Source: Ignavibacterium sp. (lineage in GTDB: Bacteria; Bacteroidota; Ignavibacteria; Ignavibacteriales; Ignavibacteriaceae). From it: DNA of 64,000 nt. Position numbers and translations under genes: made by a program. Every line of letters starts with the position of its first letter. Position 1 is the first letter of the stretch. Shown here piece by piece: positions 9,157-17,779 of the stretch. Where the stretch lies: positions 3,144,001-3,208,000 of the forward strand of contig NZ_AP026678.1 in assembly GCF_025998815.1 (NCBI RefSeq), in the 5' to 3' direction. The notes under the pieces were generated by a model that was given only the letters and a program-made list of their open reading frames with translations, had not been told where the DNA came from and did not search any database.

Positions 9157-9782
9157 AAAACATAGATAAAAAATATTTCAGGCAAGGTATAGACTTTCTC
9201 GCAGGAGTTGATGAAGCAGGAAGAGGACCATTAGCGGGACCTGTAGTTGCTGCTGCCGTTATTCTTCCGAAAGATTTTCATCATAAAGAAATTAACGATT
9301 CAAAAAAACTTTCTCTAAAACAAAGAGAAAAACTTTTCAATATTATTATTGAAAATGCAATTAGTTATTCCTTCTCAGTCATCTCTCATTCAACCATAGA
9401 CAGAATAAATATTCTTAATGCATCGTTGCTTGCAATGAAAAAATCTGTCAGTAAACTAAAGCCGGTTCCACAGATAGTTTTGATTGATGGTAATAAATCC
9501 TTCGGTGCAAATCAGAATTTAATTCCTGTAGTAAAAGGAGATTCGCTCTCGCAATCAATTGCGGCTGCATCAATTATAGCAAAAGTGATTCGGGACAAAA
9601 TGATGAGTCGGCTTGCAGAACAATATTCGTTTTATGGTTGGGAGAAGAATAAAGGATATCCTACAAAGCAACATATTGATGCGTTACTCAAATTTGGTCC
9701 ATCACCTGTTCACAGAAAAACTTTTCTTAAAAAAATCATGAATCAATCTTATCAATCCGAAATAATTTTTAATTATGACTAA
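9153..9782 (+). CDS. rnhB: Ribonuclease HII
   Basis: Cleaves RNA in RNA-DNA hybrids and at single ribonucleotides embedded in DNA. The 209-residue protein has the DEAGRGPLAGPV motif with catalytic D20 and E21, a third acidic residue at D112 (LIDGN), the SIIAKVIRD helix, and GYPTKQH near the C-terminus. Length is normal. It overlaps the prenyltransferase upstream by 4 nt and yraN downstream by 8 nt; rnhB-yraN adjacency is a very common bacterial pairing. Confidence 0.95.
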   Translation: MKNIDKKYFRQGIDFLAGVDEAGRGPLAGPVVAAAVILPKDFHHKEINDSKKLSLKQREKLFNIIIENAISYSFSVISHSTIDRINILNASLLAMKKSVSKLKPVPQIVLIDGNKSFGANQNLIPVVKGDSLSQSIAAASIIAKVIRDKMMSRLAEQYSFYGWEKNKGYPTKQHIDALLKFGPSPVHRKTFLKKIMNQSYQSEIIFNYD

Positions 9783-10155
9783 CGATAAAAAAGAAAATAA
9801 AAAAACTTTTGGCAGTGAAGGCGAGGAAATAGCAGCAAAATATCTTGTTGAAAAAGGATTTGAAATAATTGAGCGAAACTATTTTGCTGGTCACGGTGAG
9901 ATTGATATCATTGCAAAAGATCCAAGCGATGGCTACCTTGTGTTTGTTGAAGTCAAAACACGTAATACAATGGATTACGGCGATCCTGCTTATGCAATTA
10001 ACAAAAAGAAAATGATACAGCTGAAAAAACTTGCGGAACTTTATCTTGCCGAAAAAAATATTTTAGAGCAGGATTGCAGATTTGATGTTGTAACGGTTTT
10101 AATGATTAATCCCGATAACCCTCTCATCGAGCATTATGAAAATGCTTTTATGTAA
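9775..10155 (+). CDS. YraN/UPF0102 family endonuclease-like protein
   Basis: A 126-residue protein of the UPF0102 family, which has a restriction-endonuclease-like fold. The expected active-site pattern is visible: E in GEEIAAKYL, GEIDIIA (Glu-x-Asp) and FVEVKTR (Glu-x-Lys). The biological role is not settled. It overlaps rnhB by 8 nt and closes the operon that began with the prenyltransferase; about 90 bp of gene-free DNA follows. Confidence 0.9.
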   Translation: MTNDKKENKKTFGSEGEEIAAKYLVEKGFEIIERNYFAGHGEIDIIAKDPSDGYLVFVEVKTRNTMDYGDPAYAINKKKMIQLKKLAELYLAEKNILEQDCRFDVVTVLMINPDNPLIEHYENAFM

Positions 10156-10220
10156 TGTGATTGACATAACTTTTATCAGGCGTCAAAAATCATTATTTTC
10201 AATTGTAACATTTCAGAAAA

Positions 10221-10236
10221 TCTTAACTAGTTAAGA
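10221..10236. promoter_or_regulatory. 16-bp perfect palindrome upstream of the MCE/Mla operon
   Basis: TCTTAACTAGTTAAGA is perfectly self-complementary over 16 bp and ends 8 nt before the GTG start at 10245. It has no T-run after it, so it does not look like a terminator. Its size and position suit an operator for a dimeric repressor, or a leader hairpin near the start codon. No regulator is identified. Confidence 0.4.
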
Positions 10237-10244
10237 ATAAAGCA

Positions 10245-11051
10245 GTGAATAATAAAACTTCATCTTCGGCATATCTTACTTCGATTGAAAATCGCCTCAA
10301 TGAATTTTTTATAATGATTGCGGGATTGTGGACTTTCTCAATTCAATTCTTCCGATATGTTTTTGTGCCGCCTTATGAAGTTTATGAAATCCGTAAGCAC
10401 ATGAATGAACTCGGCATTAAAACATTGCCCATTGTAAGTGTAACTGGTTTTATAATCGGATTAGTACTTGCGATGCAAACTCAACCGGTGCTTGCGCGTT
10501 TCGGTGCAGAGGCATATTTACCTGGTTCAGTGGGAATTTCCATTGTGCGTGAATTAGGTCCTGTAATCACTGCACTTATTTTTGCGGGAAGAGTAAGCAG
10601 TGGAATTGGTGCAGAGCTTGGCTCGATGCGTGTAACAGAACAAATTGATGCTATGGAAGTCTCAGCAGTTGATCCATTTAAATTTTTAGTTGTTACAAGA
10701 ATTTTCGCTTGCACTTTTATTCTTCCGATATTAACTGTATATGTTATCTTCATAGCCCTTGCAGGTGCTTACATTGCAGTAGTTCTTGTTCAGAATATGA
10801 CGATTGAATATTATACAAACGCTGTACTTTATTCCGTTGAGTTTGGAGACGCTATTCCCGGCGTGGCTAAAACTTTTGTATTTGGTTACATAGTTGGTTT
10901 GGTTGGTTCATATAAAGGTTACACTGCAACAAATGGAACGGAAGGTGTGGGAAGAGCTTCAACAACTGCAGTTGTAGTATCATCACTGATGATTTTAATT
11001 TTTGATATGATTCTTGTTAAAATAACTTTATGGCTTTGGCCAACATTCTGA
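10245..11051 (+). CDS. mlaE: MlaE-type ABC transporter permease
   Basis: Inner-membrane permease of an MCE/Mla phospholipid transport system between the inner and outer membrane. The 268-residue protein shows the MlaE signature region (PVITALIFAGRVSSGIGAEL followed by GSMRVTEQIDAMEV) and about five hydrophobic segments. It starts with GTG. The gene order permease-ATPase-MCE protein (10245-12827) is the minimal Mla/TGD set; no mlaB (STAS) or mlaC partner is present here, as is usual for Bacteroidota and Chlorobi. Confidence 0.92.
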   Translation: MNNKTSSSAYLTSIENRLNEFFIMIAGLWTFSIQFFRYVFVPPYEVYEIRKHMNELGIKTLPIVSVTGFIIGLVLAMQTQPVLARFGAEAYLPGSVGISIVRELGPVITALIFAGRVSSGIGAELGSMRVTEQIDAMEVSAVDPFKFLVVTRIFACTFILPILTVYVIFIALAGAYIAVVLVQNMTIEYYTNAVLYSVEFGDAIPGVAKTFVFGYIVGLVGSYKGYTATNGTEGVGRASTTAVVVSSLMILIFDMILVKITLWLWPTF

Positions 11052-11052
11052 T

Positions 11053-11802
11053 ATGGTCGAAATCTATAATCTTAAAAAATCTTTTAATAGTCATGTTGTT
11101 CTGGATGATGTTTCTCTTAAAGTTGATGAAGGAGAAAATCTCGTCGTATTCGGAAGAAGCGGAACAGGTAAAAGCGTTCTGTTGAAATGTATGGTTCGTT
11201 TGATGGAACCTGATGATGGCAAAATTATTATCGATGGGAAAGATGTTCTTTCACTGGACATCAAACAATTAAACAATCTTAGAAAGCAAATCGGATTTTT
11301 ATTTCAAAGTGCAGCATTATATGACTCAATGAGTGTAAGGCAAAATCTGGAATTCCCTTTAATCCGTCATTTTAATTTTACTCCTGAAGAAAGAGAACAA
11401 AAAATTATTAATGTTCTTGAAAAAGTTTCTTTGCTCGAAGCCATTGATAAAATGCCATCTGAACTTTCCGGAGGAATGAAAAAGCGAATAGGACTTGCGC
11501 GTTCAATTATTACAGAACCAAAACTCATGCTTTATGACGAACCAACAACAGGACTTGATCCGATAACTTCCAAGGAAATTAGTTATCTTATTCTTGAACT
11601 TCAGAAATCATTAAATATGACTTCGGTTGTTGTTACACACGATTTGCTTTGTGCTGAAATTATTGCTGACAGAGCAATCGTACTTAATAACGGAAAAGTA
11701 CAATATGAAGGAAGTATTCCTGAATTAACTTCATCAAACGATCCTTTCTTAAAAAACTTTTTCAGTCATGAATTTATAAATGAAAATAAACAGGTGAACT
11801 AA
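11053..11802 (+). CDS. mlaF: MlaF-type ABC transporter ATP-binding protein
   Basis: ATPase partner of the permease directly upstream. In 249 residues it has Walker A GRSGTGKS (from residue 34), the ABC signature LSGGMKKR (from 138), Walker B LMLYDEPTTGLD (from 158) and the switch His in VVTHD. LSGGMKKR with Lys-Arg after Met is characteristic of the Mla/TGD ATPases. It starts 1 bp after the permease stop and its stop overlaps the MCE gene's ATG by one base. Confidence 0.93.
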   Translation: MVEIYNLKKSFNSHVVLDDVSLKVDEGENLVVFGRSGTGKSVLLKCMVRLMEPDDGKIIIDGKDVLSLDIKQLNNLRKQIGFLFQSAALYDSMSVRQNLEFPLIRHFNFTPEEREQKIINVLEKVSLLEAIDKMPSELSGGMKKRIGLARSIITEPKLMLYDEPTTGLDPITSKEISYLILELQKSLNMTSVVVTHDLLCAEIIADRAIVLNNGKVQYEGSIPELTSSNDPFLKNFFSHEFINENKQVN

Positions 11803-12827
11803 TGTTTAAAGATTTAACAGGTGCAAAGCTTGGAATTTTCATCTTTATTGGAAGCGTTCTTTTGGTAGTTGGAATTTTTATGCTCGGAAATAAAGATCAG
11901 CTTTTTGTTTCAACTTTTACAATCAGAGCATATTTCCAGAATACTGAAGGTTTACGAAACGGTGCTTCTGTTCGATTCGGAGGAATTGATGTTGGCGCAG
12001 TAAAAGATATTAAAATAATGGCTGACACTTCCGGTAGAGTTGAGGTAAGCATGCGAATTAAAGAAGAAGTAAGAAGATTTATTAAAAAAGATTCCCGCGC
12101 ATCAATCGAAACAGAAGGACTGGTAGGAAATAAAGTTGTAATCATTTCAATGGGCTCAGATAATGCCGAACCAATAAGTGACAATGGAGTAATACTTTCG
12201 AAAGAACCTTTGAGTTTTGCAGATGTTATTGAAGAGACTCAGGGAATTCTTGCCTATACAAAAGAGATGACAAAAAATCTTGCTGATATTGTTGGCAAAG
12301 TAAATAAAGGCGAAGGTACCATAGGAAAAATTCTTTATGATGAAGAACTTTATAATGCTGCAACAAATATCACAAAGTCAGCAGATAAAAACCTCACTGC
12401 TGTTACGGAGGATTTGAGAAAAGTTATTGCTTTATTCGATGATCTTGGTAAAGGTGTTGAAACCATAGTTAAAAACACAAATAATGTTGTAGCCGGAATT
12501 GACACTTTGCTCCATGGAGTTTCGGAAGGAAAAGGTGTTCTTGGTTCGTTGCTTACCGATCAGGGAACGGAAGGAAAAAGTATAAATAAAATTCTTGAAA
12601 ACTTTGTTCAGATAAGCGAAGACACAAAAGTCAGTGCTTCAAGACTTGCAGAAAATATGGAAGCACTAAAACATAACTGGTTATTCAAAAGCTATTTTGA
12701 AGAGCGAGGTTATTGGGATAAACAGGAGTTTGAACAGCAAATTGATTCTAAGATTATTGAGTTGAATGAAAAAATTCAGCTTCTTGATAAAAAAATTGCC
12801 GAACTAAAAGCTTTGGAATCGAAATAG
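11802..12827 (+). CDS. mlaD: MlaD-type MCE domain lipid-binding protein
   Basis: The periplasmic lipid-binding subunit of the Mla system, anchored in the inner membrane. Of 341 residues, about 9-28 form a single transmembrane helix (LGIFIFIGSVLLVVGIFML), about 37-115 form one MCE domain (GLRNGASVRFGGIDVGAVKDI), and the remainder is a long helical extension ending in a coiled-coil-like stretch (LNEKIQLLDKKIAELKAL). One MCE domain plus a long helical tail suggests a hexameric ring with a needle-like extension. It is the last gene of the operon. Confidence 0.9.
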   Translation: MFKDLTGAKLGIFIFIGSVLLVVGIFMLGNKDQLFVSTFTIRAYFQNTEGLRNGASVRFGGIDVGAVKDIKIMADTSGRVEVSMRIKEEVRRFIKKDSRASIETEGLVGNKVVIISMGSDNAEPISDNGVILSKEPLSFADVIEETQGILAYTKEMTKNLADIVGKVNKGEGTIGKILYDEELYNAATNITKSADKNLTAVTEDLRKVIALFDDLGKGVETIVKNTNNVVAGIDTLLHGVSEGKGVLGSLLTDQGTEGKSINKILENFVQISEDTKVSASRLAENMEALKHNWLFKSYFEERGYWDKQEFEQQIDSKIIELNEKIQLLDKKIAELKALESK

Positions 12828-12919
12828 TTTCCGCAATAATGCCTCTTTAGTGATTAAATTTTTCTCACCTCACTTCAGGATTATTTTGTAAATTTATATC
12901 CTGATAATCATAAAACTAT

Positions 12920-15706
12920 ATGTCAATTAAAGAAAAGAAAATTATAATAAAAGGTGCACGCGAGCACAATCTAAAAAACTTAAGCTTTGAAATTCCCCGC
13001 AACAAACTCGTCGTGTTTACCGGAGTCAGTGGAAGCGGTAAATCTTCATTAGTTTTTGATACAATTTATGCAGAGGGACAAAGAAGATATGTTGAAAGTC
13101 TATCTTCTTATGCGCGTCAGTTTCTGGAAAGAATGAACAAACCCGATGTTGATTTAATGATAGGAATTTCTCCGGCGGTTGCAATCGAACAAAAAACCGG
13201 TGCAAGAAATTCTCGGTCAACTGTTGGTACAACTACAGAGATTTATGATTATCTTCGACTGCTTTTTGCAAGGGTAGGTAAAACATATTGCTTTCTTTGT
13301 GGCAATGAAGTTAAAAGAGCAACTACAAATACAGTAATTGAATGGCTTAATCAGCAATCAGAAGGTGCAAGATTCTATCTGACATTTCCGCTTCACGATC
13401 ACGAAGGTCATTCAGTAAAGGAAGAAATTGATTTGATAAAGAAAAGAGGTTTCTTCAGAATTTATGCGAATGATGATTATCACGATTTAAACGAAGAAGA
13501 TTTTTATCCAAAGAAAAAAGAAAATGTTTTTGTTGTTGTTGAAAGATTTAAAATCCAAAAAGATAATCTTGATGAGAAGTTAGCTGATTCGATTGAAGTT
13601 ACATTTAAAGAAGGTGAAAACAGATTGGCTTTAATTAACGCCGATACGAAAGAGATAAAAGAGTTTAATAAGTTTTATGAATGTTGCGGTATTAAATACG
13701 AAGAACCTGAACCAAGATTTTTCTCCTTCAATAATCCTTTTGGTGCCTGTCCGGTTTGTCAGGGCTTCAGCAAAGTAATGGGCATTGATATGAATCTTGT
13801 TGTTCCGAATCCTAACCTCAGTTTAATGGAAGGAGCAATTGCCCCATTCAAATCTCCAAAGTACAGTACACTTCAAAGAGATTTGATTCGCAATGCAAAA
13901 GAATATGGCATTCCGCTAAATGTACCATTCAAAAATCTGACTGAAGAGCAAGTCCGCTGGCTCAGAAAAGGATTTGGTACTTATATCGGCATTGATGGAT
14001 TCTTTGAAGAGTTGGAAAGATATACTTACAAAATGCACATAAGAGTTTTCCTTAGCAGATACAGAGGTTACACAACATGTCACGCTTGCAAAGGTGCAAG
14101 ACTCAGAAGAGAAGCTCTTCAGGTTAAAGTTGGTGGCAAATCAATTCACGAAATCGTTCAGATGCCAATAGAACAATCACTGAAATTTTTTGAACAACTT
14201 CAGTTATCAGAATATGATTTAATGGTTGCAGAACGAATTCTTCAGGAAATAATTAAGCGTTTGACTTTTCTTAATAATGTTGGAATTGGATATCTCACAC
14301 TCGACAGAATCAGTAACACTCTTTCAGGTGGTGAAACACAAAGAATAAATCTTGCAACATCACTTGGCTCTGCTTTGGTGGGAACACTCTATGTTCTGGA
14401 TGAACCAAGTATTGGTTTGCATCCGAGAGATAATTCGAGATTGATAAATATTCTAAAAAATCTTCGTGATATAGGAAACACTGTTTTGGTAGTTGAGCAC
14501 GATGCAGAAATGATGCGCGAAGCAGATTTGATTTTTGATCTTGGACCTGAAGCCGGTGCAAAAGGCGGAGAAATAGTTGCTTCTGGAACTTATCAGGATA
14601 TTATTAAAAATGAAAAATCATTAACCGGAAAATATCTCTCTGGTAAACTTTCAATTCCCTTACCCGAAGCGAGAAATACTTCAATTACAAAAACAATAAA
14701 AATTTTTGGTGCAAAAGAAAACAATCTTAAAAACATTAATGTTGAAATACCATTAAATAAACTTGTGGTGATAACAGGTGTTAGTGGTTCAGGTAAAAGT
14801 ACTCTTGTTCACGATATTCTTTACGCAGGATTGGCAAAATATTTTGGAATGGCTCCGGAATACATTGGTAAGTTTGATGACATAAAAGGAGCTGAATACC
14901 TTGATGATGTTGTAATCGTGGATCAATCACCTATTGGAAAAAGTCCGCGTTCAAATCCTGCAAGTTATATCAAGGCATTCGAATTGATTAGAGAGTTGTT
15001 TGCATCTACACATCAGGCAAGAGCAAGAGGATATAAACCAGGATATTTTTCATTCAATGTTCCCGGTGGAAGATGTGAAACCTGTCAGGGTGACGGATTC
15101 ATTAAAGTTGAAATGCAATTTCTTGCTGATCTTTATCTTGAATGCGATGAATGCAATGGAACAAGATTTAAGAAAGAAGTTAGAGAAATCACCTATCGTG
15201 GCAAAAATATTATTGATGTTCTGAATATGACTGTTGCCGAAGCAATTCAATACTTCAAAGGTGAAGATAAAATTGTCAGAACCTTACAACTGCTTTCTGA
15301 TGTGGGACTTGATTACATTAAACTTGGTCAGCCATCTAACACACTTTCAGGTGGAGAAGCTCAAAGAATAAAACTTGCTTCTCATCTTACTGCTCAAAGA
15401 GAGAAAAAGCATGTACTTTTCATATTTGATGAACCAACTACTGGTTTGCATTTTCATGATATTTCGAAACTATTGAATTGTTTTAAGATTTTATTAGAAA
15501 GAAACAACTCGGTGGTAATAATAGAACATAATCTTGATGTGATAAAATGCGCCGATTATATAATTGATCTTGGTCCCGATGCAGGCGAAAAAGGTGGCGA
15601 GATAATTGCTACCGGAACTCCTGAAGAAATTGTTCAGGTTGAAAATTCCTGGACTGGAAAATATTTGAAAAGTTATTTAAGTAATTGGAAGTATCAGCCA
15701 AAATGA
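12920..15706 (+). CDS. uvrA: Excinuclease ABC subunit A
   Basis: Damage-recognition ATPase of nucleotide excision repair. The 928-residue protein has two ABC modules: Walker A GVSGSGKS at residues 35 and about 620, signatures LSGGETQR (about 470) and LSGGEAQR (about 808), and UvrA zinc-binding pairs (CPVC and CHAC in the first half; CETC and CDEC in the second). [13 protein letters not shown] is the UvrA-specific stretch. Another CxxC (CFLC) near residue 129 is also usual. Length is typical. The stop overlaps the ATG of the deacetylase gene by 4 nt. Confidence 0.97.
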   Translation: MSIKEKKIIIKGAREHNLKNLSFEIPRNKLVVFTGVSGSGKSSLVFDTIYAEGQRRYVESLSSYARQFLERMNKPDVDLMIGISPAVAIEQKTGARNSRSTVGTTTEIYDYLRLLFARVGKTYCFLCGNEVKRATTNTVIEWLNQQSEGARFYLTFPLHDHEGHSVKEEIDLIKKRGFFRIYANDDYHDLNEEDFYPKKKENVFVVVERFKIQKDNLDEKLADSIEVTFKEGENRLALINADTKEIKEFNKFYECCGIKYEEPEPRFFSFNNPFGACPVCQGFSKVMGIDMNLVVPNPNLSLMEGAIAPFKSPKYSTLQRDLIRNAKEYGIPLNVPFKNLTEEQVRWLRKGFGTYIGIDGFFEELERYTYKMHIRVFLSRYRGYTTCHACKGARLRREALQVKVGGKSIHEIVQMPIEQSLKFFEQLQLSEYDLMVAERILQEIIKRLTFLNNVGIGYLTLDRISNTLSGGETQRINLATSLGSALVGTLYVLDEPSIGLHPRDNSRLINILKNLRDIGNTVLVVEHDAEMMREADLIFDLGPEAGAKGGEIVASGTYQDIIKNEKSLTGKYLSGKLSIPLPEARNTSITKTIKIFGAKENNLKNINVEIPLNKLVVITGVSGSGKSTLVHDILYAGLAKYFGMAPEYIGKFDDIKGAEYLDDVVIVDQSPIGKSPRSNPASYIKAFELIRELFASTHQARARGYKPGYFSFNVPGGRCETCQGDGFIKVEMQFLADLYLECDECNGTRFKKEVREITYRGKNIIDVLNMTVAEAIQYFKGEDKIVRTLQLLSDVGLDYIKLGQPSNTLSGGEAQRIKLASHLTAQREKKHVLFIFDEPTTGLHFHDISKLLNCFKILLERNNSVVIIEHNLDVIKCADYIIDLGPDAGEKGGEIIATGTPEEIVQVENSWTGKYLKSYLSNWKYQPK

Positions 15707-17136
15707 GCATCAGTAGAATAAAATTATTTTTTCTGATTTTGATTTTAACATCCTGTTCCAATGTTAACTTCTATGCACAAACTCAGAATTTAGTTTATTT
15801 AACAAAGTGGTTTGATAATAAGTCATCAGCTTTCTCATTCAGTTTTGATGATGGACTTAAATCTCATTTTATAAATGTCAGACCAATACTTAATCAGTTT
15901 AATTTTAAAGGTACTTTTTATTTGCTTCCTCCATATTTGACTGAAACCGAACCGACGATATGGAGATATGGAACATGGCCAATGTTTCAAACTCTTGCTT
16001 CGGAAGGACATGAAATCGGTTCACATACACTTAATCACCTTTATCTGACTACTTTGACTGTTGGAGATACTTCAACACAAAACTCTATTATCTATGAGAT
16101 GTATCAGTCAAAAAAAATCATTGAGCAAAGAATTTCTAATCAAAAATGTTTAACGCTTGCTTATCCTTTCGCTGATCATAATGCCACCGTTGACTCCATC
16201 GCAAAAACATTTTACGAATCCGGAAGAGCCGTTGGTATTGATGCAAACAGTTTTCAATTAACTGAGAACGGATTTTATTCGCTTAAATCTTATCCCGTTC
16301 ATTTTAGTTTGCCAAGAAATTCTATAGACGATGATCTTGATGAGCTTTATTCTTTCATGAATTGGACTGAAGCTTCGATAAACAATAATGGCTGGGCTAT
16401 AATGATGGTTCACGATGTTGTTCCGTTTTCAGAACTTGGTGATTTGGTAGCTCAAGGAATTTATGAACCGATATCCAACGAATGGTTTACAGAATATTGC
16501 AGTTGGCTTAAAAATAAATCCGATAGTGAAAAAGTTTGGGTTGCACCAATTGCAGAAGTGACAAAATATATTAAACAACGGCAGAGCGCTAGTGTTCAGG
16601 TAATTTCAGTTACTGACAGTGTTATTTTATTTAGTCTCTCTGACAATCTTAATAACGAAATTTTTAATTTACCTTTAACTTGTTTGATAAAAGTTCCCGA
16701 TAACTGGAATGCTGTTTACTTTAATCAGAATAACAGAGTTGATACAATTTTCGCATTTCAAACTGACTCGGGCAAATTTGTTCAAACCTGGGTCTTTCCT
16801 GACAATGGTTTTGTATTATTGAAATCCATCATAATAAATTCAACCGATGATGATTTAGTTTTACCAAATAATTTTTCTTTAGAGCAGAACTACCCAAACC
16901 CATTTAATCCAACAACCAAAATTACATTTGTCATTCCGAGCGGAGCGAGGAATCTTGTAACAATAAAAGTTTACGACATCCTTGGCAACGAAGTTTCGAC
17001 ATTGGTAAACGAACAAAAAGAACCTGGATATTATGAATTAGAATTCAATGCAGAGCGATTATCCAGCGGAGTATATTTTTATCGATTGCAAGCTGGTAAC
17101 TTCACACAAACCAAGAAGATGATATTGATGAGATAA
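15703..17136 (+). CDS. T9SS-exported polysaccharide deacetylase
   Basis: A 477-residue secreted protein with three parts: an N-terminal signal with a lipobox-like Cys (LTSCSN), a NodB/polysaccharide deacetylase domain with FDDG (D49, D50) and the metal ligands H108 and H112 (SHTLNH), and a C-terminal T9SS type A sorting domain from about residue 396 (NYPNPFNP, KVYDILGNEV, GVYFYRL). It probably removes N- or O-acetyl groups from an extracellular or cell-wall glycan. The ATG at 15703 overlaps the uvrA stop (ATGA); a TTG at 15685 is less likely. One loop of the sorting domain is encoded by a dispersed-repeat sequence (16930-16955). Confidence 0.88.
   Translation: MSISRIKLFFLILILTSCSNVNFYAQTQNLVYLTKWFDNKSSAFSFSFDDGLKSHFINVRPILNQFNFKGTFYLLPPYLTETEPTIWRYGTWPMFQTLASEGHEIGSHTLNHLYLTTLTVGDTSTQNSIIYEMYQSKKIIEQRISNQKCLTLAYPFADHNATVDSIAKTFYESGRAVGIDANSFQLTENGFYSLKSYPVHFSLPRNSIDDDLDELYSFMNWTEASINNNGWAIMMVHDVVPFSELGDLVAQGIYEPISNEWFTEYCSWLKNKSDSEKVWVAPIAEVTKYIKQRQSASVQVISVTDSVILFSLSDNLNNEIFNLPLTCLIKVPDNWNAVYFNQNNRVDTIFAFQTDSGKFVQTWVFPDNGFVLLKSIIINSTDDDLVLPNNFSLEQNYPNPFNPTTKITFVIPSGARNLVTIKVYDILGNEVSTLVNEQKEPGYYELEFNAERLSSGVYFYRLQAGNFTQTKKMILMR
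16930..16955 (+). repeat. GTCATTCCGAG...GGAATCT dispersed-repeat unit inside a coding region
   Basis: A 26-bp stretch starts GTCATTCCGAGCGGAGC and ends GAGGAATCT, with imperfect dyad symmetry (ATTCC...GGAAT and inner GC...GC). It belongs to a class of short palindromic repeats I know from Bacteroidota genomes, and here it is read in frame as IPSGARNL inside the T9SS sorting domain. Related but divergent units occur at 47270-47295 and 47387-47420. Confidence 0.55.
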
Positions 17137-17239
17137 AAATTTTCGTGTCCGTAAACTGACAGACGCAGAGTAACGCAAGTATCAAAACTTCCAGTCACTG
17201 GCAAAGCACTGGTTGCTGTGATTAATCCCTATGAATTCC

Positions 17240-17270
17240 TTGCTTATCAACTGAATTAATTCTATTTTTG
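17240..17270 (+). promoter_or_regulatory. Bacteroidetes-type promoter of the rimP-nusA-infB operon
   Basis: TTG (17240-17242), exactly 20 nt, then TATTTTTG (17263-17270), a full match to TAnnTTTG. Transcription should begin near 17276-17279, only a few bases before the hairpin at 17282-17297. Confidence 0.7.
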
Positions 17271-17281
17271 GAACAGTGATT

Positions 17282-17303
17282 CGCCCCAATGAGGGCGTTT
17301 TTT
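17282..17303 (+). terminator. Terminator-like hairpin at the 5' end of the rimP transcript
   Basis: CGCCC (17282-17286) pairs with GGGCG (17293-17297) around a 6-nt loop and is followed by six T. Formally this is an intrinsic terminator, but it sits between the promoter and the rimP start codon, within the first ~25 nt of the predicted transcript. It may be an attenuator for the nusA-containing operon or a 5' stabilising hairpin. It could also end readthrough transcription from the deacetylase gene. Confidence 0.6.
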
Positions 17304-17309
17304 GTTACT

Positions 17310-17762
17310 ATGGGTGCAATAAAAGAAAAAATATTGAAAATTGTTCAAAATTCGATATCCGGGACAGAGTTCTTCCTGATTGAAACCAATATCAGAGGTG
17401 ACCAGAGGAAAAGAATTATTGAGGTATTTGTTGATTCTGCAAAAAATATTTCAGCAGACGACCTTGCTGAGTTAAGCAGGAAGATAAATGATGTTCTTTC
17501 TGAAGATGAAGAAGTTGGTAATTATCGGCTGGATGTTTCTACTCCCGGAGTTGATAGACCATTGAAATTTATTGAACAATATCCGAAAAACATTAACCGG
17601 AATTTTGAACTTGAGTATAATTTCGGTGATGAAATTAAAAAGCAGAAAGCAAAACTCGTTTCTGTAAATGGAAATGAATTGACTTTCTATGATGGTAAAA
17701 ATGAATTTTTAATAAATCACAATCAAATAATAAAAGCAAAAGTATTAATTAGTTTTTCTTAG
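17310..17762 (+). CDS. rimP: Ribosome maturation factor RimP
   Basis: Needed for maturation of the 30S subunit. The 150-residue protein shows the RimP pattern: an N-terminal alpha/beta domain (DDLAELSRKINDVL, YRLDVSTPGVDRPL) and a C-terminal SH3-like domain (KLVSVNGNELTFYDG). The frame also offers an ATG at 17289, but that codon lies in the loop of the upstream hairpin, so I start at 17310. It leads the operon rimP-nusA-infB-rbfA-truB-ribF-rpsO-pnp, a widely conserved order. Confidence 0.93.
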   Translation: MGAIKEKILKIVQNSISGTEFFLIETNIRGDQRKRIIEVFVDSAKNISADDLAELSRKINDVLSEDEEVGNYRLDVSTPGVDRPLKFIEQYPKNINRNFELEYNFGDEIKKQKAKLVSVNGNELTFYDGKNEFLINHNQIIKAKVLISFS

Positions 17763-17779
17763 CGGAGGTAAAACAAAAA

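Noticed and set aside
10156..10244. Promoter for the Mla operon from TTGACA at 10161
   Set aside because: No TAnnTTTG occurs at 19-21 nt and no sigma70-like -10 at the right distance; only the palindrome is clear.
12828..12919. Promoter for uvrA around TTATTTTG
   Set aside because: The -7 match is shifted by one base and no TTG lies at the needed distance.
17289..17309. RimP start at the ATG at 17289
   Set aside because: The codon lies in the loop of a terminator-like hairpin and the extra residues (MRAFFVT) are not part of the family; 17310 fits better.
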